NCBI GenBank assembly: GCA_946626535.1
Contig: CAMOUK010000028.1
Location: 1-16,544 of the forward strand
Length of the DNA stretch: 16,544 nt
Source of the DNA: an uncultured Caryophanales bacterium
GTDB taxonomy: Bacteria > Bacillota_I > Bacilli_A > Acholeplasmatales > Anaeroplasmataceae
Direction of reading: 5' to 3'
Shown: one piece after another, positions 1 through 7,701 of the stretch
Numbering within the stretch: position 1 is the first letter of the stretch
Layout: each line of letters starts with the position of its first letter
Notes under the pieces: model-generated
The model's input: the letters and a program-made list of their open reading frames with translations, nothing else
Told to the model about the DNA's origin: nothing
Databases searched by the model: none
Made by a program: the position numbers and the translations under genes

Positions 1-13
1 AGGAGAGCTAGGT

Positions 14-1762
14 ATGAATCAAACAATTAAAGAAAAGCTAAAGCTATTGCCAGATTTACCTGGCTCTTATCAAATGAAGGATAAGGATGGCACCATAATT
101 TATGTGGGAAAGGCTAAAAACTTAAAAAATAGAGTAAGAAGCTATTTTCATGGTGCTCATAATGCTAAAACAACAAAGCTAGTAAGCTTAATAGAGGATT
201 TTGATTATGTTATTACTAAATCTGAGCTAGAAGCCTTAGTTTTAGAAATTAATTTAATTAAAGAATATAATCCAAAATATAATATTATGCTTACAGATGA
301 TAAGACCTATCCTTATATAGCCTTAACTAATGAATTATATCCAAGATTAATAGTAACAAGAAATAGAAAGCTAAAGGCTAGATATTTTGGTCCATATCCC
401 AATGTATATGAGGCAAGAGTTACTCTAAATCTATTAAATAGAATATATCCATTTAGAAAATGTGCTCATATTCCAAAGAAGGAATGTCTATATTACCATA
501 TGAAGCAATGCCTTGGTCCTTGTATTCACGATAATTTAGATTATAGTGAATATAAATCTAAGGCAGCCTCATTTTTAAATGGTAATACAGATGAAATTAT
601 AAAGAAGCTAAATTTAGATATGGAAGAGGCTTCAAATAATTTAGAATTTGAAAAAGCTATAGAGATTAGAAATCTAATTGATGCTATAAATAAGGTATCA
701 TTAAAACAAAAAATTTCTATTAATGATTCAACAAATAGAGATTATATTGGTATTTATTTAGATGATGATTCTATCTCAATTAATATTATTATTACAAGAT
801 TAGGTAATATAGTTCAAAATCATCAAACAATAATTGATAGATATGAAGACTATGAGGGCCAAATTATAAATTATTTATATCAATTTTATGATCTAAATAC
901 TAAACCAAAGGAATTTTCTATAATTGGCTTTGATAAATATGAAGAGCTTGAAGGACTACTAGATATTAATTATGTAGCTTGTCAAATTGGTAAGAAAAAA
1001 GAAATATTAGATATGGCTTTATATAATGCCAAATTTAATTTAGAAAATAAGAGAAATATCTATAAAAATCAGGTATTAAAGAAGCTTGATGCGATAGAAG
1101 ATCTTGGAAAGCTATTACATATGGATGCCCCAGAAAGAATTGAGGCCTTCGATAACTCAAATTTATTTGGTGAATATCCAGTATCTGCCATGGTATGTTA
1201 TATAAATGGTAGACCTGCCCCAAAGGAATATCGTAAATATCATGTTAAGACTGTCGTTGGCGCAAATGACTACGCGACAATGAAAGAAATAATATATAGA
1301 AGATACTTAAGGCTTGTTATGGAAAATGATAAGCTTCCAAATTTAATTATTATGGATGGTGGCCAAATCCAGGTTAATGCGGCAAAGGAAGTAATTGAAT
1401 CGCTAAATTTAGCAATTCCTATTTGTGGTATACAAAAAGATGACCACCATAAGGCTACTATTTTATATTATGAGAATGAATTTATAAATATCGATAAAAA
1501 TTCTAAGGTATTTTTACTTCTTGCAGATATTTCTCAAAAAGTTCATGATTTTGCCATCTCATTTTTTAGATCAACTAAAGCTAAGGGCTTTTTTACATCA
1601 CAGCTTGATGGTATAGAAGGTCTTGGTAAGGTTGGTAAGGAAAAATTATTAAAATATTTTATCAATATTGATGGAATTAAGAAGGCTAGTGTTGAAGATT
1701 TGGTAAAATCAGGCATAAATAAGAATACTGCGATTAATGTATTTAATAAATTTCACGAATAA
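14..1762 (+). CDS. uvrC: UvrABC system protein C (excinuclease ABC subunit C)
   Basis: UvrC makes the two incisions flanking bulky DNA damage after UvrA/UvrB have loaded, in cytoplasmic nucleotide excision repair. The 582-residue protein has the full family order. A GIY-YIG nuclease domain is at about residues 14-95 (GSY at 17-19, YVG at 30-32). Four cysteines (150, 158, 166, 170) in the C-x7-C-x7-C-x3-C pattern probably hold the Fe-S cluster known in this family. A UVR motif that binds UvrB is near 203-236. The RNase H-like second nuclease domain carries Asp380 (FDNSN), Asp448 (MDGG) and His511 (VHDFAI). Paired helix-hairpin-helix motifs lie at 531-580. Length is close to the usual 590-610. 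The start is supported by AGGAG at positions 1-5. Its promoter would lie outside the window. No hairpin terminator follows; ddh has its own promoter downstream. Assignment is near certain. Confidence 0.97.
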   Translation: MNQTIKEKLKLLPDLPGSYQMKDKDGTIIYVGKAKNLKNRVRSYFHGAHNAKTTKLVSLIEDFDYVITKSELEALVLEINLIKEYNPKYNIMLTDDKTYPYIALTNELYPRLIVTRNRKLKARYFGPYPNVYEARVTLNLLNRIYPFRKCAHIPKKECLYYHMKQCLGPCIHDNLDYSEYKSKAASFLNGNTDEIIKKLNLDMEEASNNLEFEKAIEIRNLIDAINKVSLKQKISINDSTNRDYIGIYLDDDSISINIIITRLGNIVQNHQTIIDRYEDYEGQIINYLYQFYDLNTKPKEFSIIGFDKYEELEGLLDINYVACQIGKKKEILDMALYNAKFNLENKRNIYKNQVLKKLDAIEDLGKLLHMDAPERIEAFDNSNLFGEYPVSAMVCYINGRPAPKEYRKYHVKTVVGANDYATMKEIIYRRYLRLVMENDKLPNLIIMDGGQIQVNAAKEVIESLNLAIPICGIQKDDHHKATILYYENEFINIDKNSKVFLLLADISQKVHDFAISFFRSTKAKGFFTSQLDGIEGLGKVGKEKLLKYFINIDGIKKASVEDLVKSGINKNTAINVFNKFHE

Positions 1763-1806
1763 AATTCGAAATTAATAATATTTGTTCTAAAATATTTCAA
1801 AATTTA

Positions 1807-1835
1807 TTGATAATTTAAAATTTTAGTCGTATAAT
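1807..1835 (+). promoter_or_regulatory. Promoter of ddh
   Basis: A -35 box TTGATA (1807-1812) and a perfect -10 box TATAAT (1830-1835) are separated by 17 bases. A transcript would start near 1842, about 24 bases before the ddh start, leaving room for AAGGAG at 1850-1855 but not for a riboswitch. So no lysine riboswitch controls this gene. Seen directly; activity is inferred. Confidence 0.75.
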
Positions 1836-1865
1836 GTTTGTGTTTAAAAAAGGAGTGAGGTTATT

Positions 1866-2840
1866 ATGATTAGAATTGGTATTTATGGATATGGTAATTT
1901 AGGTAGAGGTGTAGAAAAGGCAATTCTTAAGAACCCTGATATGTGTCTTGTTGCCGTTTTTACAAGAAGAAATCCAAAGGATGTTAAAATTGATTCAAAG
2001 GCAGAAATAGTTAGTACTGCTGATGTTTTAAAATATAAGGATAAGATTGATGTTATGATTTTATGTGGTGGCTCAGCAACTGACCTACCTACTCAAACAC
2101 CAGAGCTTGCTAAATATTTTAACTGTGTAGATTCATTTGATACACACGCTAAGGTTTATGATCATTATAAGAATGTTGATCAAAACGCAGTTGAGGCTAA
2201 AAAGATTACAATCATTTCAACTGGTTGGGATCCAGGCATGTTCTCATTAAATAGAGCTATTATGGAAGCTGTACTTCCTGATGGTAATGCTTATACATTC
2301 TGGGGTAAAGGTGTATCTCAAGGCCATTCAGATGCTATAAGAAGAATTGATGGTGTTTTAGATGCAAGACAATATACAGTTCCTATCGATAGCGCACTAG
2401 AGGCTGTAAGAGATGGTAAGAATCCTACATTTACAGCACGTCAAATGCATAAAAGAGAATGTTATGTAGTTGCTAAAGAGGGTGCTGATTTGGTTAGAAT
2501 TGAAAAAGAAATTAAAGAAATGCCAAATTATTTTGCTGACTATGATACAACAGTTAATTTTATAACTTTAGAAGAATTAAAGAAGAACCATAATGGTATT
2601 CCTCATGGTGGATTTGTTATTAGATCAGGTGAAACTTCAAATAACGTTAAGCATGTTATTGAATATAGCCTAAAGCTTGATTCAAATCCTGAATTTACAG
2701 GAAGTGTACTTGTTGCTTACGCAAGAGCTGCTTATAAGCTAAATTCAAGAAGAGAATGCGGTGCTAGAACTGTTTTTGATATCTCTGCAGCTGATTTATC
2801 TAGTAAATCTACAGAAGAATTATTAAAACATACTTTATAA
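1866..2840 (+). CDS. ddh: meso-diaminopimelate D-dehydrogenase
   Basis: Catalyses the reversible NADPH-dependent amination of tetrahydrodipicolinate to meso-diaminopimelate (EC 1.4.1.16). This is a one-step route to the peptidoglycan cross-linking residue and lysine precursor that replaces the succinylase or acetylase branches. The 324 residues begin with a Rossmann nucleotide-binding motif GYGNLG (8-13). Arg34-Arg35 at the end of the second strand is typical for binding the NADP phosphate. Family motifs follow: STGWDPGMFS (118-127), the segment around SQGHSDAIRRIDG (151-163) and RTVFDI (301-306). Length matches known Ddh proteins (about 320-330). The start has AAGGAG ten bases upstream and a consensus promoter. 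It appears to be transcribed alone, between uvrC and a membrane-protein unit. The family call is strong; the physiological direction (synthesis) is inferred. Confidence 0.93.
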   Translation: MIRIGIYGYGNLGRGVEKAILKNPDMCLVAVFTRRNPKDVKIDSKAEIVSTADVLKYKDKIDVMILCGGSATDLPTQTPELAKYFNCVDSFDTHAKVYDHYKNVDQNAVEAKKITIISTGWDPGMFSLNRAIMEAVLPDGNAYTFWGKGVSQGHSDAIRRIDGVLDARQYTVPIDSALEAVRDGKNPTFTARQMHKRECYVVAKEGADLVRIEKEIKEMPNYFADYDTTVNFITLEELKKNHNGIPHGGFVIRSGETSNNVKHVIEYSLKLDSNPEFTGSVLVAYARAAYKLNSRRECGARTVFDISAADLSSKSTEELLKHTL

Positions 2841-2861
2841 TATTAATTTTTCTATTATTTT

Positions 2862-2871
2862 TTGATATAAT
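2862..2871 (+). promoter_or_regulatory. Extended -10 promoter of the 2907-5560 operon
   Basis: TTTTTTGATATAAT spans 2858-2871. It contains the extended -10 form TGnTATAAT (TG at 2863-2864, TATAAT at 2866-2871) and a T-tract, but no good -35 box at the right distance. A start near 2878 leaves a leader of about 29 bases that includes the AGAGG ribosome binding site at 2893-2897. The same 14-base string recurs at 14164-14177 before another gene. Confidence 0.6.
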
Positions 2872-2906
2872 AATATAAAGATTATTCAAAAAAGAGGAAA
2901 GTCAAA

Positions 2907-4292
2907 ATGCTAAAAAGATTAAATGATAGTAAATTATTTGAATATATTTATATCATCGTCCTAGCTATTTTGACTTTTTTTTGTTGGGATTATTTCTTCT
3001 TATATATATTAGGGGCAGTAGTAATTATTGGTGGAGTTGCCATAGTTTTATTTGATGATTTTAAGTATATGCTTCCAGTTGGACTATTTTTTATAATATC
3101 AAATAGAGAAGGCTACCATAATAATTCATTTCCAATTGGTATAGCTATTTGTTTTATATTATTTGCGATATGCTTTTTAATATTTTTAATTAGAAAGATA
3201 AAGAAGAAGGAATTATCATTTAAAAATATAAAATCATGGAGAGGCTTATTATTACTTTCTATTTCAACAATATTACCTATCTTTTGGTACAATATTATTC
3301 CTCAAGGGATGGAAGTAATGTATTTAATATATTTTTCATACCTACTTTATTTTGCTATCTATTTTATATTTGCGTTATTGTTAAATAAAAATTCATTTGA
3401 AACATTACGAATATCAATAATTATAATGGCTCTAGTTATAGTATTTGAAGAAATGGTTGAGCTATATACCCTAAAGGTAAATTATCCTAATTTAGATTTA
3501 AAGACTGTAACTTTTTATAGCTTAGGCTGGGGCTGTTCAAATGAGGCTGGTATCTTACTTTTAATGGCTATGCCATTTTGCTATATATCATTCATTAAAA
3601 ATAGTGATTTGAAGCATTATATAATTACTATGCTTGTAATATTATTTATCGGAGTTGGTGTATTATTAACTCTTTCTAGAGGCACTTATCTATTTGGCTT
3701 TATCGAACTAGCATCATTATGTATATATGGCTTTATAAGGGCTAAAAATAGGTTATTTTATAGTATCCTAATAGCTTTTTCAGCAATGCTATTCTTACTT
3801 ACTATTCAAGCAGCCTTCGGTATTGGAAATTATTTTATTAATATAGTTATGAATGGTGTATTTTTGGATAGATTAGGTGATAATAACCGCTTTGAGCTAT
3901 GGAGGAACGCTTATTCATTTTATTCATTTGATTTTGTTCGAATGACATTTGGAACAGGCTTTATAGCTGAATTATCTAATAGCTTTACTAGAACTGGTGT
4001 ACAGCTATCGCAAATTGTTTATCATTCAACCTTATTTGAAATGATGGTTGTAGGTGGTAATTTAGGTATTGCATTCCTAATAATTCACTTTATTGATAAA
4101 TATAAAGGCTTAAAAAATGTCGATAAGTCTTTAATGGTTATAATACTTATAGGATATTTCTTTGTAGATTTATACGGTTTTATTGATAATACATATGGAA
4201 TGTATTATTATATGATTGTCCTAGTTATTATTATGGCTAGTATCGATTCATTGGGAGATAAAAATGGAAAATCAGGTATCAGCAGAAGTTAA
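2907..4292 (+). CDS. O-antigen ligase/polymerase-like membrane protein
   Basis: A 461-residue, very hydrophobic protein with about 11-12 predicted membrane segments (for example near 14-48, 75-95, 112-128, 136-160, 166-182, 210-228, 238-256, 262-276, 284-302, 376-396, 408-424 and 432-446). It has hallmarks of the O-antigen ligase (Wzy_C) superfamily: LTLSRG (254-259) at a membrane boundary, then a large outside loop with DRLGDNNRFELW (321-332), FGTGF (348-352) and a His in VYHSTLFEMM (His373), where WaaL-type enzymes have their conserved His. These proteins join or polymerise lipid-linked glycans on the outer face of the membrane. AGAGG lies nine bases before the start. The end overlaps the next gene by 29 bases, so the two are translated together. 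No glycosyltransferase is next to it, so the substrate cannot be named. Confidence 0.75.
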   Translation: MLKRLNDSKLFEYIYIIVLAILTFFCWDYFFLYILGAVVIIGGVAIVLFDDFKYMLPVGLFFIISNREGYHNNSFPIGIAICFILFAICFLIFLIRKIKKKELSFKNIKSWRGLLLLSISTILPIFWYNIIPQGMEVMYLIYFSYLLYFAIYFIFALLLNKNSFETLRISIIIMALVIVFEEMVELYTLKVNYPNLDLKTVTFYSLGWGCSNEAGILLLMAMPFCYISFIKNSDLKHYIITMLVILFIGVGVLLTLSRGTYLFGFIELASLCIYGFIRAKNRLFYSILIAFSAMLFLLTIQAAFGIGNYFINIVMNGVFLDRLGDNNRFELWRNAYSFYSFDFVRMTFGTGFIAELSNSFTRTGVQLSQIVYHSTLFEMMVVGGNLGIAFLIIHFIDKYKGLKNVDKSLMVIILIGYFFVDLYGFIDNTYGMYYYMIVLVIIMASIDSLGDKNGKSGISRS

Positions 4293-5052
4293 AAAAAATA
4301 AATATTTGTTAATAATAGCAATCTATCTATTAAATCAATTTATAGTTAGTTCATTAATAATTATTATAATTGCAAGAAGCTACTCTAATAGTAATAATTT
4401 AGATTATGATTATCTAATTAAGCTATTAGATGGCTCTAATGCTATAAAGGATGCTACAGATAATTATGTAAAAGCCTTCCGGCATATTTTGGGTATAAGT
4501 AATTTAATTACCTATTCCATAAGTCTAGCATTTATTATAGGCTTTTTATATAAGGATTTTAAAAATGATTTTATTTCATTAAGAGATAAGCCAAAATTTT
4601 ATGCCTTATTTATTCCTATTGCTGTGGTAGTCTTTTCATTAATATCTATCGCCTTTGATTTATTATTAAAGAATGTAGGAAACTCAAATAATCAAAATAT
4701 AATTGTTAATGTTATAAAATATGGTGGTGCTGTTCCAATGATTATTGCGGTTGTGTTAATGGCGCCAGTTATAGAAGAATTTGTCTATAGAAAATCAGTA
4801 TTTAAATTATTAGATTTCGCTCCAATATGGGTAAGCTATATAGTATCAACCTTATTTTTTGCTATACCACATATGCTTACAACACCGATAGATGGTAATT
4901 TTGGTTTATGGCTTTTGAAGCTAACACCATATGCATTTGCCGGAGTATCATTTAGTTTTATTTATCATAAGACAAATAATATATATGCATGTATTGCAGT
5001 TCATATGATTAATAACTTAATTTCTGTAATATTAGTATTTATGGGGGTATAA
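4264..5052 (+). CDS. CPBP family intramembrane glutamic endopeptidase
   Basis: A 262-residue membrane protein of the CPBP (CAAX-protease and bacteriocin-processing) family. About seven membrane spans are visible. All the family motifs are present in order: motif 1 EExxxR as EEFVYR (Glu171, Glu172, Arg176), motif 2 FxxxH as FAIPH (Phe199-His203), and the C-terminal His/Asn motif HMINN (His247, Asn250, Asn251). Members cleave within or near membranes; bacterial roles include peptide maturation, self-immunity and surface-protein anchoring. It starts inside the end of the O-antigen-ligase-like gene (29-base overlap) and is followed after one base by a flavin reductase-like gene, so the three are probably one transcript. 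The start is preceded by GGGAG about six bases upstream. Catalytic residues look intact; the substrate is unknown. Confidence 0.86.
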   Translation: MENQVSAEVKKNKYLLIIAIYLLNQFIVSSLIIIIIARSYSNSNNLDYDYLIKLLDGSNAIKDATDNYVKAFRHILGISNLITYSISLAFIIGFLYKDFKNDFISLRDKPKFYALFIPIAVVVFSLISIAFDLLLKNVGNSNNQNIIVNVIKYGGAVPMIIAVVLMAPVIEEFVYRKSVFKLLDFAPIWVSYIVSTLFFAIPHMLTTPIDGNFGLWLLKLTPYAFAGVSFSFIYHKTNNIYACIAVHMINNLISVILVFMGV

Positions 5053-5053
5053 A

Positions 5054-5560
5054 ATGTTAAAGAAAAATTTAAGTGAATTTTCAAGTGTTTTTAATAAGCT
5101 AAATAAGACCTGGGGTATCGTTACAGCAGGTGATAGACAAACAGGTCTTAACGGTATGACAGTATCATGGGGAGGAGTAGGAGTATTATGGAATAAGCCT
5201 GTTTGCTTCCTATTTATTAGAAAATCTAGATATACCTATAAATTTATGGAAGAATCAAAAAGTGTAACATTATCATTTGTATCAGATGAATATAAGGATG
5301 ATAAGGTATTTTTTGGTAATGAATCAGGAAGACACTGTGAAAAATTTGAAAAGACAAAGCTTCATGCTGCCCTAGATGTAGATATGAATTGTTATTATGT
5401 AGCTGAAGCAGATGAGGTTTTAAAGCTTCAAAAGCTATATGGTATAGAGCTTAGCTATGATGAGCTTCCTGTAGAATTAAAAGATCAATTTTATGCTAAT
5501 GATGATAAGCATAAAATGTATGTTTGTGAGATAAAACAATATTTAGTTAAAGAAAAATAA
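5054..5560 (+). CDS. Flavin reductase-like FMN-binding protein
   Basis: A 168-residue cytoplasmic protein of the flavin reductase-like fold (split-barrel FMN-binding family). The segment from Asn33 to Val50 (NGMTVSWGG, then WNKPV) is the typical flavin-contacting stretch, followed by FIRKSRYTYKFMEES (54-68) and ESGRHCEKF (90-98). This subfamily is common in anaerobic Firmicutes, where it is annotated as flavin reductase; actual electron donors and acceptors are mostly uncharacterised. It begins one base after the CPBP stop codon, with a G-rich site (ATGGGGGT, 5041-5048) serving as the ribosome binding site within the previous gene's last codons. It is the last gene of the 2907-5560 unit. No clear hairpin terminator follows before the sel1 promoter. 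Family assignment is good; the specific substrate is not known. Confidence 0.83.
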   Translation: MLKKNLSEFSSVFNKLNKTWGIVTAGDRQTGLNGMTVSWGGVGVLWNKPVCFLFIRKSRYTYKFMEESKSVTLSFVSDEYKDDKVFFGNESGRHCEKFEKTKLHAALDVDMNCYYVAEADEVLKLQKLYGIELSYDELPVELKDQFYANDDKHKMYVCEIKQYLVKEK

Positions 5561-5568
5561 AAATCTTA

Positions 5569-5597
5569 TTGATTTATAAATTTAATAATTATATAAT
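5569..5597 (+). promoter_or_regulatory. Promoter of the Sel1-repeat gene
   Basis: TTGATT (5569-5574) and TATAAT (5592-5597) are separated by exactly 17 bases. A start near 5604 leaves a leader of about 43 bases with AAGGAG (5629-5634) before the ATG at 5647. The -35 box coincides with a possible in-frame TTG start codon, so that upstream start is unlikely to be used. Confidence 0.68.
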
Positions 5598-5646
5598 CAT
5601 TTTAGAAATCGTTTTCGCTTATATATTTAAGGAGAGTTTAGGGGAT

Positions 5647-5958
5647 ATGAATTTTGAGTCTTTATTAAAAAGAGCTGAACAGGGTGATGCTATATCAGAG
5701 CTTGAATTAGCTAAAAATTATTATAATGGCCGTGGAGTTAATAAAGACTACACTAAAGCCTTTAAATGGTTCTATGAGGCTGCAAACGATGGAGTAGGAG
5801 AAGCAGAATATTATATTGCAAACTGCTATTATGAGGGATTGGGAACAGAAAAGTCATATAGACTTGCGCTTGATTTTTTCATAAGAGCTCAAAAGCATTA
5901 TTATATGGATGTATGCCAAAAAATCTTAGATTGTAAAAAGAATTTAAATATAGCATAA
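5647..5958 (+). CDS. Small Sel1-repeat (TPR-like) protein
   Basis: A 103-residue soluble protein with two Sel1-like repeats. Repeat 1 (about residues 17-49) contains LAKNYYNGRGVNKDYTKAFKW, and repeat 2 (about 51-85) contains ANCYYEGLGTEKSYRLALDFF. Such helical-hairpin repeats act as protein-binding scaffolds; they give no enzymatic activity and no specific function can be assigned. The frame is open further upstream to a TTG at 5569, but the ATG at 5647 is chosen because a consensus promoter occupies 5569-5597, AAGGAG is at 5629-5634, and homology begins only after this Met. No signal peptide is seen from this start. It is probably a single-gene transcript, with its own promoter and a strong terminator seven bases after its stop. 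Confidence 0.8.
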   Translation: MNFESLLKRAEQGDAISELELAKNYYNGRGVNKDYTKAFKWFYEAANDGVGEAEYYIANCYYEGLGTEKSYRLALDFFIRAQKHYYMDVCQKILDCKKNLNIA

Positions 5959-5964
5959 ATAAAA

Positions 5965-5994
5965 GGATAGCACTAAGCTATCCTAATTTTTTTT
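5965..5994. terminator. Bidirectional intrinsic terminator between sel1-like gene and malic enzyme
   Basis: GGATAGC (5965-5971), loop ACTAA (5972-5976) and GCTATCC (5977-5983) form a perfect 7-bp hairpin. It is followed by a T-run (5987-5994) on the plus strand and preceded by A-rich sequence that gives a T-run on the minus strand. It sits between two converging genes and can end both; its last two bases fall in the malic enzyme stop codon. Confidence 0.88.
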
Positions 5995-7174
5995 ATTTAG
6001 CAACTCCAGTTTCAATTGCTGCCTTTCCAACTGCTTTACTAACAGCTTCAGCAACTCTTGGATCAAATGGATCTGGAACTATATAATCACAAGTTAATTC
6101 TTCATCTTTAATAATGTTTGCTATAGCGTAAGCAGCAGCTAGCTTCATTTCCTCATTAATCTTTCTAGCTCTTACTGCTAAAGCTCCCTTAAATAAGCCT
6201 GGAAAGGCTAAAACATTATTAATTTGGTTTGGATAATCACTACGTCCAGAGCCTACTATATAAGCTCCAGCCTCCTTAGCATCCTCATAAGCAATTTCAG
6301 GAGTTGGATTTGCCATAGCGAAGATAATAGGCTTATCATTCATTGTCTTAACCATTTCCTTAGTTACTAAATTAGGAGCAGAAACTCCAACGAAGGCATC
6401 AGCGCCCTTTAAAATAGAAGCTAAAGTACCATCGTGGTTTTCTGGAGTATCATAGATACCTTGATCTATTAATTCTTTAATTAAGAAATTATAAGAATCA
6501 TATTTTTTCTTATCAATAACACCTGTAATATCATAAGCATAGATTTTACCTACACCAATTTTTTTAAGCATCTTAGCTACCATAGAACCTGCCGCACCTG
6601 TACCTGACATTACTAGTGTTAAATCTGATAATTTTCTTTTTGTAAATCTTTGGATATTTAAGAATGCAGCCGCAACGATAATAGAAGTACCATGTTGATC
6701 ATCGTGGAATACTGGAATATCTAATTCCTCAATTAAACGTCTTTCAATTGTTACGCAGCGTGGTGCTGAAATATCTTCTAGGTTAATAGCACCTAAAGTT
6801 GGCTCTAAAATCTTACAAGTTCTAATTATTTCTTCAACATCTTGAGTATTTAAGCAGATAGGAATTGAATCAACTCCTGCAAGCTCCTTAAGTAAGATAG
6901 ATTTACCTTCCATTACGGGAATTGCTCCATAAGGACCAATATTGCCTAAGCCTAAAACGGCTGAGCCATCTGATATAACAGCCACCATATTAGCCTTAGA
7001 AGTATATTCATAAGCTTTTTCCTTATCAGCTTCAATCTCCTTACATGCATAAGCAACACCTGGAGTATAAGCTAGTGATAAATCCTCTTTATTTTTAATT
7101 CTAACCTTTGATCTAATTTCTAATTTACCATGATTTTTTCTGTGTAATTCTAATGATTCTTCCTTTAATCCCAT
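5993..7174 (-). CDS. Malic enzyme (malate dehydrogenase, oxaloacetate-decarboxylating)
   Basis: Oxidatively decarboxylates L-malate to pyruvate and CO2 with reduction of NAD(P)+. The 393-residue length fits the short prokaryotic form lacking the phosphotransacetylase domain. Recognisable sites are Tyr36 in LAYTPGV (34-40), Lys91 in MEGKS (88-92), the metal-binding Glu133-Asp134 in LEDISAPRC and Asp158-Asp159 in FHDDQHGT, the Rossmann motif GTGAAG (191-196), and NQINNVLAFPG (316-326). Asp215 near the end of the second strand suggests a preference for NAD+ (inference). The gene starts two bases after the fumB stop codon, with GAGAGGG in the end of fumB as the ribosome binding site, so it is the third gene of a fumA-fumB-malic enzyme operon. 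Close paralogues differ mainly in cofactor and allostery, so I give no gene symbol. Confidence 0.93.
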   Translation of the reverse strand: MGLKEESLELHRKNHGKLEIRSKVRIKNKEDLSLAYTPGVAYACKEIEADKEKAYEYTSKANMVAVISDGSAVLGLGNIGPYGAIPVMEGKSILLKELAGVDSIPICLNTQDVEEIIRTCKILEPTLGAINLEDISAPRCVTIERRLIEELDIPVFHDDQHGTSIIVAAAFLNIQRFTKRKLSDLTLVMSGTGAAGSMVAKMLKKIGVGKIYAYDITGVIDKKKYDSYNFLIKELIDQGIYDTPENHDGTLASILKGADAFVGVSAPNLVTKEMVKTMNDKPIIFAMANPTPEIAYEDAKEAGAYIVGSGRSDYPNQINNVLAFPGLFKGALAVRARKINEEMKLAAAYAIANIIKDEELTCDYIVPDPFDPRVAEAVSKAVGKAAIETGVAK

Positions 7175-7176
7175 TT

Positions 7177-7701
7177 TTAATCCCTCTCAAATATATTATT
7201 ACCATAATAATCAATCGCTAAAATCATTTTAAAATCTTCAACGACTAATCTTTTAACTGATTCTGGACCTAAGTCCTTAAAGGCTATTTCCTTAGCCTCC
7301 TTAACACTTTTAGCAAGTAGAGCTCCACAGCCACCTGTTGTTATAAAATATAATATCTTATTATCGATATAATATTTAGTACAGCTTTCATCTCTAGGTC
7401 CCTTACCTATAGTTCCTATAACATTTAGCTTAGGCATCAAATAAGCAAATTTATCCATACGAGATGAAGTGGTAGGACCAATTGAGCCAATTACCTTACC
7501 TGGCTTTGTTGGAGTAGGTCCAGCATAGTAGATAAATGAATTTGCTAAATCAAATGGTAGCTCTTCACCATTATTTAGCATTTGTTCAATTCTTAAATGT
7601 GCAGCATCTCTTGCCGTATATATTACACCTGAAAATTCTACAACATCTCCAGCCTTAAGTTCTTTTAGCTTTTCTTTATCAAAAGGATAATTTATTCTCA
7701 T
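7177..7701 (-). CDS. fumB: Class I fumarate hydratase, beta (C-terminal) subunit
   Basis: The small subunit of the two-subunit, oxygen-sensitive iron-sulfur fumarase, which interconverts fumarate and L-malate together with the alpha subunit encoded just upstream. The 174 residues carry the family's substrate-binding motifs: YTARDAAHLR (28-37), YAGP (59-62), GPTTSSRMD (75-83, usually GPTTSGRMD) and GKGPRD (99-104), plus TTGGCGALLA (121-130). Its ATG overlaps the alpha-subunit stop codon (ATGA at 7698-7701), typical of subunits made in equal amounts. The related L-tartrate dehydratase beta subunit (TtdB) is the main alternative; the malic enzyme as next gene favours fumarase. The symbol follows the two-subunit naming used in Firmicutes and archaea; it is not the E. 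coli single-chain FumB. Confidence 0.88.
   Translation of the reverse strand: MRINYPFDKEKLKELKAGDVVEFSGVIYTARDAAHLRIEQMLNNGEELPFDLANSFIYYAGPTPTKPGKVIGSIGPTTSSRMDKFAYLMPKLNVIGTIGKGPRDESCTKYYIDNKILYFITTGGCGALLAKSVKEAKEIAFKDLGPESVKRLVVEDFKMILAIDYYGNNIFERD

Noticed and set aside
1763..1806. Possible terminator after uvrC
   Set aside because: Only AT-rich sequence with the short palindrome TTCGAA; no stable stem followed by a T-run.
5569..5646. TTG start giving the Sel1 protein 26 extra hydrophobic residues that could look like a signal anchor
   Set aside because: These bases hold a consensus promoter (TTGATT, 17 bases, TATAAT), so the message would start downstream of the TTG. The ATG at 5647 has AAGGAG and begins the homologous part.
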